Source: Streptococcus rubneri
Lineage (GTDB): Bacteria > Bacillota > Bacilli > Lactobacillales > Streptococcaceae
Assembly (NCBI RefSeq): GCF_004785935.1
Contig: NZ_SRRP01000001.1
Coordinates: forward strand, 1,240,001 to 1,304,000
Length of the DNA stretch: 64,000 nucleotides
Reading direction: 5' to 3'
Of this stretch, positions 11,128 through 21,976 are shown in pieces. Under the pieces are notes generated by a model. The model saw nothing but the letters and a program-made list of their open reading frames with translations. It ran no database searches and was not told the origin of the DNA. Made by a program: the position numbers and the translations under genes. Every line of letters starts with the position of its first letter. The first letter of the stretch is position 1.

Positions 11128-11160
11128 ACGACTAACTTTTAAAAGGTTAGTCGTTTTTTT
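11128..11160 (+). terminator. Intrinsic terminator downstream of pabB and the hydrolase
   Basis: A 9-bp perfect stem ACGACTAAC/GTTAGTCGT with a 9-nt loop is followed by a T run. It isolates the following ABC transporter unit. Confidence 0.85.
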
Positions 11161-11248
11161 AGAAATATTTTAGAATTGCTTGATAGTTATTTGAAAAGCA
11201 AGCTGTATACTAAGAGTGTAAAGAAAACAACCAAGAAGGAGTTCCATT

Positions 11249-11434
11249 ATGAAAAAGAAACTAATAATTGCTACCATCGCTTCTATCCTTGCTCTTAGCA
11301 TCTGGAGCCTCGTACATAATGATTTTGATTTCGAGGTCACTTACAAGGATAGTCAAACAAATATTTTAGAGACTAGCGACGAGCACGAAGGCAATGGAAT
11401 CGTTTTCGATTTGTTAGAAAATAAGCTGGATTAA
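11249..11434 (+). CDS. Small single-pass membrane or exported protein of the ABC unit
   Basis: The 61-aa ORF has a good ribosome binding site (AAGGAG, 8 nt before ATG) and ends 10 bp before the ABC ATPase start. MKKK followed by a hydrophobic stretch (residues about 5-22) indicates a signal anchor. The rest is acidic and polar (DFEVTYKDSQ, SDEHEGNG). I do not recognise a family. Its position as first gene of the exporter operon suggests an accessory or immunity peptide, but that is inference. Confidence 0.6.
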   Translation: MKKKLIIATIASILALSIWSLVHNDFDFEVTYKDSQTNILETSDEHEGNGIVFDLLENKLD

Positions 11435-11444
11435 GGAGAAAACC

Positions 11445-12353
11445 ATGGAAAAAGTATTAGAAATTTCCCATTTGAGTAAAAAATTCGGTCATCAATACGC
11501 CTTAAATGATGTGAATCTCACCATTCGCAAAGGCGACGTCTACGGCCTCATCGGTAAGAACGGGGCAGGGAAAACCACCCTCATCAAGGTCATCACCCAG
11601 CTGATTCAAGAAACTGATGGAAGCGTCTCCCTCTTCGCTTCCACGAATCGCTCTCAGTGGACACAAGCCCTGAAACGGGTCGGATCTGTCATTGAAAGTC
11701 CTGTGGCTCACAAGCATATGACCGCCTACCAAAACTTAGTCTACTATTGCAAGGCTCGCCATATCCCCAATCCCGACCAGGTCATCAAAGAAACCTTGAA
11801 CTATGTCGGCCTGAATAATACGGGTAAGAAGAAATTCCGTGATTTTTCACTCGGGATGAAACAACGGTTGGGAATTGCGATTGCGCTCATTGCCAAGCCC
11901 GACTTCCTCATTTTGGACGAACCCATCAATGGTCTCGATCCTGTCGGAATTAAGGAATTCCGTCAGATGATCAAGCGCCTCAACGATGAACTCGGCATGA
12001 CCATCCTCATTTCCAGTCACATCCTTTCCGAGCTTTATCTGGTTGCCAATCGTTTTGGCATTGTCGACCAAGGACGCCTGATCAAAGAAATTAGCAAGGC
12101 TGAATTCGAAGAACAAGGAGAAGATTACATCATCCTCAAAACTAGCCAGCTAGCCCTTGCCAGTCAACTGATCCAGGATCAGCTCCATCACCGTATCAAG
12201 GTCATCGATAAGGATGGAGAAATCCATATCTTTGGACAGACTCACGATATTAAAGTCATTGTCAAAGCGCTCGTTCAAGCGGATATTGACGTGGATGAAA
12301 TCTACTATGCCCGCCAAGATTTGGAGAAATTCTTTACGGACTTGGTAGACTAG
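11445..12353 (+). CDS. ABC transporter ATP-binding protein (BcrA/lantibiotic-immunity-like)
   Basis: The 302-aa ATPase has Walker A GKNGAGKTT (about residues 37-45), a Q-loop region, signature FSLGMKQRLG, Walker B FLILDEP and the switch His in SSHILSE. The C-terminal extension (about 215-302) is typical of the BcrA/NatA/LanF subfamily used to expel peptide antibiotics or ions. The ribosome binding site is TAAGGAGAAAACC before ATG. It pairs with the permease 54 bp downstream. The convergent two-component system next door supports a role in responding to a cell-envelope antibiotic, as in Bcr-type modules. The substrate is not known. Confidence 0.88.
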   Translation: MEKVLEISHLSKKFGHQYALNDVNLTIRKGDVYGLIGKNGAGKTTLIKVITQLIQETDGSVSLFASTNRSQWTQALKRVGSVIESPVAHKHMTAYQNLVYYCKARHIPNPDQVIKETLNYVGLNNTGKKKFRDFSLGMKQRLGIAIALIAKPDFLILDEPINGLDPVGIKEFRQMIKRLNDELGMTILISSHILSELYLVANRFGIVDQGRLIKEISKAEFEEQGEDYIILKTSQLALASQLIQDQLHHRIKVIDKDGEIHIFGQTHDIKVIVKALVQADIDVDEIYYARQDLEKFFTDLVD

Positions 12354-12407
12354 TCAACCCACCGTCTTGCATTACTTATCCCACATATTTCATTTAGGAG
12401 ATTTATC

Positions 12408-13160
12408 ATGTTGCATACCATTCAAGCAGATTTTTACAGACTTTTTCGCTCCAAAGGTTTTTGGATCACAGAAGCCATTCTCGTTCTCAATATCCTGTCT
12501 GGAGTCATCTTTGGAGCTACCGGCCACGTCGGCGTCAATACGGAATCCAAATTGCCCCAAGCGACCGAAGTTTGGACAGGCTTTAAAGCCTTGACCAACT
12601 ACTCTTCCAGCATCAGTGTGACTATCCTCTTTACCATTATTGTCATCACCTTGGTCCTGGGAACAGACTTAACACAAAACTTATACAAGAATAGTCTGGC
12701 CTATGGCGTTTCGCGCACTAGCTACTACTTTGCAAAAAGCGCCGTTGTCCTGACCATTGCCCTCTTCCAATTTCTTGTTTCTTATGGTCTCGTCTTCTTG
12801 ATTGCGACCCTCTACAATGGACTTGGCACCATGCCAGAGCACTTCCTTGCTCATTTTGGACTGACCGTGCTGATTCAGTTCCTTTCCACCCTGGCTTGGG
12901 TCAGCATCATTTCCTTCCTCCTTTACGCTAGCCAATCCATCACCTTGGCTTTCGTTGGCTACTTCATTGGAAATATCCTCTTAAGCCTTCCTGCGCTTTT
13001 CTTTAAAGATATTGACATTCTCCACTATCTAAACTTGGAATTCCAATATTCCATGGTCCAAAGTACGACAGCAACGAACAACACTCTCTCGATTGCCCTT
13101 GGATTCATCCTTGTTTTCAGCTTCCTGGGACTAGCTACCTTTAAACATAAAGATTTATAA
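12408..13160 (+). CDS. ABC-2 type permease
   Basis: The 250-aa protein has about six membrane segments, with a short N-terminal cytoplasmic helix (IQADFYRLFRSKGFW) typical of ABC-2/LanE-BcrB permeases. A strong ribosome binding site (AGGAGATTTATC) precedes the ATG. It follows the ATPase and ends at a repeat/terminator element shared with the convergent histidine kinase. Family members export peptides such as lantibiotics or bacitracin, or sodium. The specificity cannot be read from sequence. Confidence 0.85.
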   Translation: MLHTIQADFYRLFRSKGFWITEAILVLNILSGVIFGATGHVGVNTESKLPQATEVWTGFKALTNYSSSISVTILFTIIVITLVLGTDLTQNLYKNSLAYGVSRTSYYFAKSAVVLTIALFQFLVSYGLVFLIATLYNGLGTMPEHFLAHFGLTVLIQFLSTLAWVSIISFLLYASQSITLAFVGYFIGNILLSLPALFFKDIDILHYLNLEFQYSMVQSTTATNNTLSIALGFILVFSFLGLATFKHKDL

Positions 13161-13165
13161 GAAAA

Positions 13166-13290
13166 AGGCTTGGATAAAAGTCCTAGCCTCTCAATTATCT
13201 TTGGATTATCGAGCAAGACGCAGTAGTTGAGTGGGACGACGAAATCGAAGTCTAACGAATTACCGTTTTCTGTTCCACTCTCATTTTTTT
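13166..13290 (+). repeat. Streptococcal intergenic palindromic repeat, copy A (acts as terminator)
   Basis: It begins with an AGGCT...AGCCT hairpin (13166-13188), continues through a shared CGAGCAAGACGCAGT segment, and ends in GAGTGG...CCACTC followed by a T run at 13283-13290. The same order recurs at 42046-42220. It lies between convergent genes and overlaps the end of the histidine-kinase gene, so it probably terminates transcription. Confidence 0.75.
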
Positions 13291-14162
13291 AATATAATGG
13301 TTAAGATAAACCAATCTGCCTCTGTTGCCAGTTGCAAGTCTCCCCCTAAGATCTCTACAAAATTTTGAATGATGTAGAGACCCAAGCCAGAAGACTCTTC
13401 TGTATCCGAGAGATTTTCAGAGTAGAAGCGGCTAGCCAATTGGTCTAAGTGTTGGATCGGTTGTTGCACAATATTACGTAGCTCGACCCGAATCGTGTCC
13501 GCGTCCGACATCAAGGTCAAACGCGCCTGATCCTTCCCATGCTTGAGGACATTGCTAAGCATATTTTGCAAGAGTCGCTCCCAAAGCTCAGGATCGGTAG
13601 GATAATGGAGATGCTCTTCTAACTCTACCTCTAAGGCGATCCCCGCCTCAGACAAGCTATCATAATACTGGAATAACTGCTGGGTTAGGACTTGGCTGAG
13701 ATTAACGTCTGAAAGCCGAGGCTGGATGGCTCCCTCCATCAAGCGTCTGTACTCCAAGAGAGATTCCAAGCGTTTTGAGACGACTTGAAGATTGGAAGCA
13801 ATTTTCTTCAGCTTTTCCTCTTCTTGCGTCCCTCCCTTGATGATTTGTTGGGTATAGCCCGAAGCAATGGTCAAAGGTGTCCGGATATCGTGAGCAATAT
13901 TACTGATGGCCATATCCAAGGTTTTCTTCTCTTGAAAGGCAATCCGATTGGTCCGCTCGATCTGATCAAAGAGATCACTGACCTGCTTGGTCAAGGCGAC
14001 CAATTCTTTTTTTGAGACCTGAGAGGTCAACCGTACCCCACTCCCATTTTGGAGCTTCTTTTGAATTTGCTCCTGCAAATCTTTGAGAGCAGAGAGTAGG
14101 CGAAGGTAACCCAGTCCAAAGAGAAGGACAAGGACGACTAGAACTAAAACCAATCCCCACAT
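13281..14162 (-). CDS. Sensor histidine kinase (one-TM type)
   Basis: The 293-aa kinase has one N-terminal membrane helix (residues about 2-20) and almost no extracellular domain. A linker leads to an H-box NIAHDIRTPLT (phosphorylated His about residue 95), then an N-box (LLQNMLSNVLKHG) and a G-box (SSGLGLYI). Kinases with such minimal sensors usually detect stress through a partner membrane protein, often an ABC exporter. Its start overlaps the response-regulator stop (TAATG). The convergent ABC exporter is the likely partner (inference). The hydrophobic WGLVLVLVVLVLLFGLGY start gives confidence in the annotated ATG. Confidence 0.9.
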   Translation of the reverse strand: MWGLVLVLVVLVLLFGLGYLRLLSALKDLQEQIQKKLQNGSGVRLTSQVSKKELVALTKQVSDLFDQIERTNRIAFQEKKTLDMAISNIAHDIRTPLTIASGYTQQIIKGGTQEEEKLKKIASNLQVVSKRLESLLEYRRLMEGAIQPRLSDVNLSQVLTQQLFQYYDSLSEAGIALEVELEEHLHYPTDPELWERLLQNMLSNVLKHGKDQARLTLMSDADTIRVELRNIVQQPIQHLDQLASRFYSENLSDTEESSGLGLYIIQNFVEILGGDLQLATEADWFILTIILKK

Positions 14163-14851
14163 TACTTGTCTCCTTTCAAGCGAACTCCCAAGCCCCAGAC
14201 GGTTTCAATATAGTCCTCATTAGGATCGAGCTGAGCAATTTTCTTTCGGAGGTTGCTCAACTGGGCATTGAGCGTATTGTCTCCAGGCAGATAAACTTCT
14301 TCCCAGACCGCTTCATACAACTCTTCTTTGGTAAAAATCTTCTTTGGATGCGCCAGTAAGGTCTCAAAAATTTGAAATTCTTTTTTGCCCAAGCGAAGCG
14401 TATGTTCTCCAGACTCCAATTCAAAGGTTTCTGGGTTCAGGACCAGATTTTTAAAGGTCAGCTTTTTCCATGATGGAGGTTCCTGTACCGAAGTGTTGTT
14501 ATTTCTCAGCTGCACCGTTACCCGAGCTGCCACTTCGTCCAGATTAAAGGGCTTGACGATATAATCATTGGCACCTGCAAGGAGATACTGGCTAATGAGG
14601 TGTTTGTCTCCAAGAGCGGTCATCATGATGACCGGCACTTGACTCTGCAAACGGATCTCCTCCAGGACCTGATCGCCATTTTTTCCAGGAAGCATGATAT
14701 CGAGAAGGACCAAATCAATGGCTTCTTGCTGGAAGAGCCGCAACCCTTCTGTACCTGAAAAAGCCTGAAGGACCTCATGGTCTTCACTTAAGAGACTGTA
14801 TAAAATTTCTTGGATATCATTATTATCCTCGATTAATAAAACCCGTGCCAC
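14162..14851 (-). CDS. OmpR-family response regulator
   Basis: The receiver domain (residues about 1-115) has the acidic pair in LLIEDN, phosphorylated Asp in VLLDIMLPG, the conserved Thr in MMTALG and Lys in VKPF. The C-terminal winged helix (about 130-229) ends in VWGLGVRLKG. I chose the GTG at 14851 because AAGGAG lies 8 nt upstream; an ATG 36 nt earlier would place its codons in the predicted 5' leader without a ribosome binding site. It forms an operon with the histidine kinase and probably controls the convergent exporter and itself. Confidence 0.92.
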   Translation of the reverse strand: MARVLLIEDNNDIQEILYSLLSEDHEVLQAFSGTEGLRLFQQEAIDLVLLDIMLPGKNGDQVLEEIRLQSQVPVIMMTALGDKHLISQYLLAGANDYIVKPFNLDEVAARVTVQLRNNNTSVQEPPSWKKLTFKNLVLNPETFELESGEHTLRLGKKEFQIFETLLAHPKKIFTKEELYEAVWEEVYLPGDNTLNAQLSNLRKKIAQLDPNEDYIETVWGLGVRLKGDK

Positions 14852-14899
14852 TTGCCTCACTCCTTTTTCCTTTGAACTCCAAATCATTTCTATTCCTCT

Positions 14900-14928
14900 A
14901 GCCTATCAAATAAAGGGTCCTTCGTCAA
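14900..14928 (-). promoter_or_regulatory. Promoter of the two-component system
   Basis: TTGACG (14923-14928) and TAGGCT (14900-14905) on the minus strand are 17 bp apart. The leader to the GTG start would be about 40 nt. Confidence 0.55.
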
Positions 14929-14993
14929 TGAAAATCTGATAAAATCCTATAGTACCCCTGCAAATCTGCATGTTAGGTCATCACAAGATGAAC

Positions 14994-15023
14994 TTGACTA
15001 TCCTTTCTTTCAAAAGGTATAAT
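14994..15023 (+). promoter_or_regulatory. Promoter of the 177-aa membrane protein gene
   Basis: TTGACT (14994-14999) and TATAAT (15018-15023) are 18 bp apart, about 30 bp before the start codon. It is divergent from the two-component promoter. Confidence 0.7.
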
Positions 15024-15054
15024 AGGACCAATGACACAATAGGGAGACCAGTTT

Positions 15055-15588
15055 ATGAAAAATAATGCTAAAACTAAAATCAGCCTTGTATCCATCCTCG
15101 TCATCCTGGGCGTTGCTGCAAGAATGATGCGAGTCATCCACCGCCAGCAAATCAGGGAGCAAAACAGACAAACTATCCAAACGACTAAAAAGGTTGCAGA
15201 GTTTCAGAAAACACTAGACGAGGAAGAAACGAAGAAACGGAACGAAACCTTCAACAAGATTTATAATGAATCCCTTGTTCGGAATAAGTTTGAGCATTGG
15301 CAAAAAGTCGATGAACTTCATGGTTTGGGACAAAGAACTGGGCAGTTTTATATCTATAACTTTGAAAAAAAAGAAGAGATTCTCTTAGAGAATACTGATC
15401 AAGCATTTGTTCTACCTATTCGAAACAAGAGTGATAACGTCACATTTCAGGCTATCTTTGCCCACAAGGACGGTCAGTGGCACATCATGAAACCAGACGG
15501 AAGTTCTCAGTTGCAACTAGGAGAAGCCAGTATTTCCGCTGAATCTAAGTTTGTCATCGAGAACAATGTCTTAGACTACGACCAGTAA
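15055..15588 (+). CDS. Hypothetical membrane-anchored protein
   Basis: The 177-aa protein has a basic N-terminus and one hydrophobic segment (about residues 9-23). A charged coiled-coil-like stretch rich in Glu, Lys and Gln (about 28-80) and a small globular C-terminal region follow. The ribosome binding site AGGGAG and a consensus promoter support expression. I do not recognise a family. It is monocistronic, with a strong terminator after it. The topology suggests a single-pass anchor with most of the chain on one side, probably extracellular. Confidence 0.65.
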   Translation: MKNNAKTKISLVSILVILGVAARMMRVIHRQQIREQNRQTIQTTKKVAEFQKTLDEEETKKRNETFNKIYNESLVRNKFEHWQKVDELHGLGQRTGQFYIYNFEKKEEILLENTDQAFVLPIRNKSDNVTFQAIFAHKDGQWHIMKPDGSSQLQLGEASISAESKFVIENNVLDYDQ

Positions 15589-15617
15589 ATCAGTAAGGAA
15601 TTGGCTTAGCTACATAC

Positions 15618-15662
15618 AAAAAGCTTAGGACCCCAACTTGTGGTTGGAATTCTAAGCTTTTT
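15618..15662. terminator. Bidirectional terminator
   Basis: AAAAAGCTTAG (15618-15628) pairs with CTAAGCTTTTT (15652-15662), with an inner CAAC/GTTG. It lies between convergent genes and can serve both. Confidence 0.8.
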
Positions 15663-15714
15663 AGTTTGCTGCCAGAGAGTCATCCAGAAGATGGTTTAGC
15701 TCTAGAGGAGACTT

Positions 15715-17484
<1,770 letters not shown>

Positions 17485-18636
17485 TTAAAACAACTCTTTA
17501 TAAAAGGCAATTGTTTCTTCCAAGGTTGGCATAAATGGATTTCCTGGAGCACAGGCATCAATGAGGGCATTTTTAGAAAGGTATTCAAAATCAAACTCTT
17601 CTTCCTTGATATCCAATTCTGTTAATTTCTTAGGAATTCCGACAGTTTCAGATAATTTCTCAATTTCAGCAATAGCATAATCCGCACACTCGGTATCTGT
17701 TTTCCCTTCTGTATGAAGTCCTAGAGCCTTGGCTACATTCCGAAAGGCTACTGGCACTCGCTTAGCATTCTCACGCTCAACAACAGGAAGCAACATGGCA
17801 CAGCAAACACCATGTGGAAGGTGGTAAACCGCACCTAATTGGTGAGCCATGGAGTGCACATACCCCAACCCCGCATTGTTAAAGGCCATTCCTCCAAGGA
17901 AAATAGCATTCACCATAGCTTCACGTGCTTCAATATCCTGCCCATTTGCCACCGCACGTGGTAAATATTCTTTGATCAATTCAATCGCTCCAATAGAAAG
18001 TTTTTTGGTAACGTCATAGGCACCTGGTGTGACCAAGGCTTCAATGGCATGAGTGAGGGCATCCATACCTGTCGCTGCTGTTAAATCAGCTGGTTTTGAA
18101 AGCATCAGTTCAGGGTCATTGACAGAGACAAGAGCTAAGCTATTCTTGTCAACCATGACCATTTTAACCTTTCTTTCTTCGTCCGTAATGACATAGTTGA
18201 TGGTAATCTCTGCAGAAGTTCCCGCAGTTGTGTTGATTGCTACAACTGGAAGTCCCTTTTCTTTAGACTTATGAAGGCCTTCATAATCCTGTGGTTTCCC
18301 ACCATTTGTGGCCATGATAGAGATGCAGCTTGCTGCATCCTGTGGAGAGCCCCCACCAACTGAAACGATAAAGTCACAGTTATTTTCTTTTAACACAGCT
18401 AACCCATCATAGACATTCTTACATGATGGATTTGGATCTACATCCTCAAATACAACATACTCGATCCCATCTGCTTCTAAGGGAGCTGTTACCTTAGGCA
18501 AAATATCGCTCGATGCAATGTAGTGGTCTGTGACAATCAAAGCTTTCTTGAAGCCCAATTCCTTAACGTGACTTCCAAATTCGTTGATCACTCCACGACC
18601 GATAAGGTTGACTGCTGGTACATAAAAAACTGACAT
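17485..18636 (-). CDS. Iron-containing alcohol dehydrogenase (group III, FucO/AdhB-like)
   Basis: The 383-aa enzyme belongs to iron-dependent alcohol dehydrogenases. It has the GGGSPQDAA dinucleotide motif, the DALTHAIE segment (metal Asp and His about residues 190-200) and the HSMAHQLGAVYHLPHG segment with two more metal His residues (about 255-275). Members reduce acetaldehyde, lactaldehyde or other short aldehydes with NADH. The sequence is close to the ethanol/1,2-propanediol dehydrogenases of lactic acid bacteria. No fucose or rhamnose genes are adjacent, so a fermentative ethanol role is the simplest reading. AAAAAG and GGAG-type sequences precede the ATG. Confidence 0.9.
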   Translation of the reverse strand: MSVFYVPAVNLIGRGVINEFGSHVKELGFKKALIVTDHYIASSDILPKVTAPLEADGIEYVVFEDVDPNPSCKNVYDGLAVLKENNCDFIVSVGGGSPQDAASCISIMATNGGKPQDYEGLHKSKEKGLPVVAINTTAGTSAEITINYVITDEERKVKMVMVDKNSLALVSVNDPELMLSKPADLTAATGMDALTHAIEALVTPGAYDVTKKLSIGAIELIKEYLPRAVANGQDIEAREAMVNAIFLGGMAFNNAGLGYVHSMAHQLGAVYHLPHGVCCAMLLPVVERENAKRVPVAFRNVAKALGLHTEGKTDTECADYAIAEIEKLSETVGIPKKLTELDIKEEEFDFEYLSKNALIDACAPGNPFMPTLEETIAFYKELF

Positions 18637-19103
18637 TTCTTTTTCTCCATTCTTCTTATATTGATATAATTATAATACTCTAACGAGTTTTAATCAACTA
18701 TTTTGTGATTTTTTTAACAAAATTTTATTTGATAGAAGGGAGGTCGCACCTCCCTTATCATCATCATCTTTCACTGTCCTCTCTCCAGTCTACATCCAAG
18801 AATCCTAGGTGCAGTGTAATAGTAGAGAATCTAGCACTTTCTTCTAATTCTTGATCTGTGATTTCTTATTTCATGACTCCTCCATTTCCCAGACAAGAAG
18901 GGATAAGTGACATTTTTCAAACAGATGAATAAAGAACAGATCAATCAAAAGCTTAAAGGCCAGATATTAGCATGAACAAAAAAAACGACTCAAAAAAGAT
19001 CGGACCAATGAATGGCTCCGATCTTTTTTCTTAATAGGTTTTACTCTATGAAAATCAAAACATAAAATCTACAATGTTTACATTTGATTTTCGACAAGAG
19101 GAA
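18637..19103. other. Intergenic region between adh and spxB
   Basis: The 467-bp gap holds the adh upstream region, a perfect 9-bp hairpin AAGGGAGGT-CGC-ACCTCCCTT at 18736-18756 without a T run, and the spxB terminator at 18992-19029. The stretch between about 18760 and 18980 shows nothing I can name. Confidence 0.4.
18992..19029 (-). terminator. Intrinsic terminator of spxB
   Basis: AAAAAAGATCGGA pairs perfectly with TCCGATCTTTTTT around a 12-nt loop, 75 bp after the spxB stop. Confidence 0.85.
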
Positions 19104-20879
19104 TTATTTAATCGCGCGTGATTGCAACCCTTCTTCTTCCAAGAAGAGGCGGAATGGTACAAGCTCTTCAGCTTCGTATTTTTCCTTGAAGGCTTTGATC
19201 GCTTCTTCTGAGTGAAGTTTTGGATCCAACTCAAGTACTTCTACTGGAAGTGGACGGTGTTGTGTGATGCGAGCATCAATCACAACTGTCTTACCTTCTT
19301 TGTTCAATTTAACAGCTTCTGCAACAACTGCATCGATGTCTTCGATACGGTCAACTGTAAATCCTACAGCACCTTGCGCTTCAGCGATTTTCGCATAGTC
19401 AGCATTAGGGAAGTCACAACCAAACAAGTGTTTGTTTGTGTCTTCGTATTTGTCCTTGATGAAGGCATATTTACCATTTGAGAAGACAACGTTGATAACT
19501 GGAAGGTCGTATTGAACGTTTGTGATAACGTCTGGGTAGCACATGTTGAATGCACCGTCACCCATGATGTTCCATACTTGGCGATCTGGATTGTCTTTCT
19601 TAGCAGCGATACCACCAGGAAGGGCAATACCCATTGTCGCAAAGAGTGGAGATGTACGCCACATGTTCTTAGGTGTCATGTGAAGGTGACGAGTAGATGT
19701 TTGAGTAGTGTCACCTACGTCGATTGAGTAGATAGCGTCTTGATCAGCATGTTTGTTGATTGCATTGTAAACTTGATACAATTGCAATTCACCCTCAGTT
19801 TTACCTTCGAGTTTGTTCATGTAATCACGCCAGTTTTGGTTATTCTTCACGTTTGCACGCCACCATGGAGTAGACTCAACTGGGTTTACTTTATCAAGGA
19901 TAGCTTTAGTTGCTTGACCTGCATCACCAAGGATTGAAGCGTCAAGGGCGTGGCGTTTACCAAGTTTGTAAGGGTCGATATCCACTTGGATGAATTTTTC
20001 AGTGTTTTTGAATGCTTCGTATACTTCAGCAAATGGGAAGTTTGAACCAAGGAAAAGAACTGTGTCTGCTTCAAAGACCACTTCGTTGGCTGGTTTCCAA
20101 CCAACACGGTAAGCAGAACCTGTCAAACCTTCGTAGTTCCATTCGAACGCTTCGAAGTTTTTACCAGTTGTGATGATTGGTGCTTTGATTTTACGTGACA
20201 ATTCAGTAATTACTTCACCAGCTTTAACACCACCGTAACCAGCGTAGATAACTGGACGTTCAGCGTTGTTCAAAATTTCAACAGCTTTGTCGATTTCAAC
20301 TTCGTTCAAAGCAGGAGCGATGAATGAACGCTCGTAAGAACCTGAACCGTAGTATGAGTTTTCGTCGATTTCTTGGAAACCAAAGTTTACTGGAATTTCA
20401 ACGACAGCTGGACCTTTTTTAGAAACGGCAGCACGGCAAGCTTCGTCGATGACTTTTGGCAATTGTTCTGCGTAAGCTACACGTTTGTTGTAAACAGCGA
20501 TACCGTTGTACATTGGGTTTTGGTTGAGCTCTTGGAAGGCATCCATGTTCAGCTCGTTGTTTGGACGTGATCCAAGGATCGCAAGGAATGGAGTGTTATC
20601 CATCGCTGCATCGTAAACACCGTTAATCAAGTGAGTCGCACCAGGTCCACCTGAACCAACTGCAACACCGATAGAACCGCCAAATTTAGCTTGCATAACC
20701 GCTGCAAGAGCACCTGTTTCTTCGTGGCGAACTTGCAAGAAACGGATATCTTTGTCTTCAGCCAAAGCGTCCATCAATGAGCTAAGTGTTCCTGAGGGGA
20801 TACCGTAGATGGTATCTACGCCCCATGTTTTCAATACGTTGAGCATTGCTGCAGATGCAGTAATTTTCCCTTGAGTCAT
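19104..20879 (-). CDS. spxB: Pyruvate oxidase
   Basis: SpxB converts pyruvate, phosphate and oxygen to acetyl phosphate, CO2 and hydrogen peroxide. It is the main source of H2O2 in mitis-group streptococci. The 591-aa length matches pneumococcal SpxB. The N-terminal TPP Glu is in [10 protein letters not shown], the TPP/Mg2+ motif is [10 protein letters not shown] (about residue 440), and the central FAD/domain III is intact. It has AAAGGAGAG before ATG and a 387-bp upstream region with overlapping cre-like sites, consistent with known carbon-catabolite control of spxB in this group. Confidence 0.97.
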   Translation of the reverse strand: MTQGKITASAAMLNVLKTWGVDTIYGIPSGTLSSLMDALAEDKDIRFLQVRHEETGALAAVMQAKFGGSIGVAVGSGGPGATHLINGVYDAAMDNTPFLAILGSRPNNELNMDAFQELNQNPMYNGIAVYNKRVAYAEQLPKVIDEACRAAVSKKGPAVVEIPVNFGFQEIDENSYYGSGSYERSFIAPALNEVEIDKAVEILNNAERPVIYAGYGGVKAGEVITELSRKIKAPIITTGKNFEAFEWNYEGLTGSAYRVGWKPANEVVFEADTVLFLGSNFPFAEVYEAFKNTEKFIQVDIDPYKLGKRHALDASILGDAGQATKAILDKVNPVESTPWWRANVKNNQNWRDYMNKLEGKTEGELQLYQVYNAINKHADQDAIYSIDVGDTTQTSTRHLHMTPKNMWRTSPLFATMGIALPGGIAAKKDNPDRQVWNIMGDGAFNMCYPDVITNVQYDLPVINVVFSNGKYAFIKDKYEDTNKHLFGCDFPNADYAKIAEAQGAVGFTVDRIEDIDAVVAEAVKLNKEGKTVVIDARITQHRPLPVEVLELDPKLHSEEAIKAFKEKYEAEELVPFRLFLEEEGLQSRAIK

Positions 20880-21223
20880 TCTAACTCTCCTTTAAATCTA
20901 TTTTGATCCTTTAAAAATGCAGCATAGCGCTTCTACTCCATCTTTGCGATCAGGTTTCGTTTTGAAAATGAGTTTTTTCTGACATTTCTCATGAAAACGA
21001 TTTACAAAACGATTACAGTATTAATTTATCACAAAGAGATTCACATGTATAAGAATCTGCTCAGAGATGCTCTATAACTGTTACATAACACACTATCTTA
21101 TTCTGTTATATTTTGGCAACATATCGGATAATAGCTCTCCTAAAACGCATAAAATAAGTAATTTAATTTAAGTAAAATTAATACAAAAATTGACGATCGG
21201 TTCATCTGTTACACTAAAAAAGT
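20880..21223 (-). other. Long spxB upstream region
   Basis: No gene is seen. On the minus strand the leader has AAAGGAGAG before the start. The region 20990-21018 contains cre-like sequences, and TGTTA-n2-TAACA (about 21078-21089) is a further small inverted repeat. I could not settle the spxB -10 and -35. Confidence 0.4.
20990..21018 (-). promoter_or_regulatory. Overlapping cre-like sites upstream of spxB
   Basis: On the minus strand TGTAATCGTTTT matches the first 12 positions of the CcpA consensus TGWAANCGNTNWCA but ends GT instead of CA. A second CG-centred half-palindrome (AAATCGTTTTCAT) overlaps it. CcpA control of spxB is known in related streptococci; binding here is inference. Confidence 0.45.
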
Positions 21224-21261
21224 AAAAAAACCTAGCAAGAAAATCTCCTTTTCTTGCTAGG
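21224..21261 (-). terminator. Intrinsic terminator of the SGNH hydrolase gene
   Basis: Perfect 13-bp stem CCTAGCAAGAAAA/TTTTCTTGCTAGG with a TCTCC loop and a T7 run on the minus strand, 5 bp after the stop codon. Confidence 0.9.
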
Positions 21262-21266
21262 ATATC

Positions 21267-21899
21267 TTATAATTCTTTTTGAAGCCGTTCACTTAAAACT
21301 CTATACCCCTCAATCGTTAAATGAAGACCATCTGTTGTATAAGCTGGCTTGAGTTGACCATCTGCTCCGAGCAGACAGTCAAAAACATCGATAAATTCGA
21401 CATTTACCATTCCTTCAGCTAGATCACGATAGGCCTGATTCAAAGCCTGAATCTTTTGGTTGCTCCGGATATAGACTGTTCCCTTATAGATTGCGCCCTC
21501 ATTAACAGGGAGAACCGAAAGGAGTTTGATTTGAGCCAGGGGTAAGAGCCGTGCTATCTCCTGTAGGATACTGGTCATATGATCGATGGTTTCCGACAGG
21601 GGCATCTCCTTACCAATATCATTGGTTCCAATCAGTAAGAAGACCTTGTCCACCACTTGGCCGAAAATGTGGGCGTCTAAATGGTGGTCTAAGAGGTCTG
21701 TCTTATAGCCTCTGATGCCTCGATTGACCAAATACTTATCTGTCAAAAACAACTCTTGAAGAGGATAGTATTCGACGATAGAGTCCCCTATAAAAAGGAT
21801 ATCTGGTTCCCTCAAAGGATTTCGATTGAGCTCTCGGTATTTGTTTTGTATTTTTTCCTGTTCTTTTAACAGCCAGGTTTCCAATAATTGTACAGCCAT
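21267..21899 (-). CDS. SGNH/GDSL-family hydrolase
   Basis: The 210-aa protein has the four SGNH blocks: FIGDSIVEYY (nucleophile Ser, about residue 39), a Gly in RGIRGY, Asn in GTNDIGK and the Asp/His pair in TTDGLHLTIEGY near the C-terminus. There is no signal peptide, so it is a cytosolic esterase or acetylhydrolase of unknown substrate. AAAGGAG precedes the ATG. It follows the HAD phosphatase gene at 77 bp in the same orientation and may be co-transcribed with it. Confidence 0.88.
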   Translation of the reverse strand: MAVQLLETWLLKEQEKIQNKYRELNRNPLREPDILFIGDSIVEYYPLQELFLTDKYLVNRGIRGYKTDLLDHHLDAHIFGQVVDKVFLLIGTNDIGKEMPLSETIDHMTSILQEIARLLPLAQIKLLSVLPVNEGAIYKGTVYIRSNQKIQALNQAYRDLAEGMVNVEFIDVFDCLLGADGQLKPAYTTDGLHLTIEGYRVLSERLQKEL

Positions 21900-21976
21900 G
21901 AAGACTCCTTTCTTTTAGTATGGTAGCATGAAATCCACTTGCTATCCAAAGGAGTGAACTTACAGCGATGCATATG

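Noticed and set aside
10957-11142. 61-aa reading frame in the gap after the alpha/beta hydrolase
   Set aside because: It coincides with a palindromic element and a terminator and has no ribosome binding site or recognisable sequence.
18736-18756. Perfect 9-bp hairpin between adh and spxB as terminator
   Set aside because: No T run on either strand, and the spxB terminator is elsewhere.
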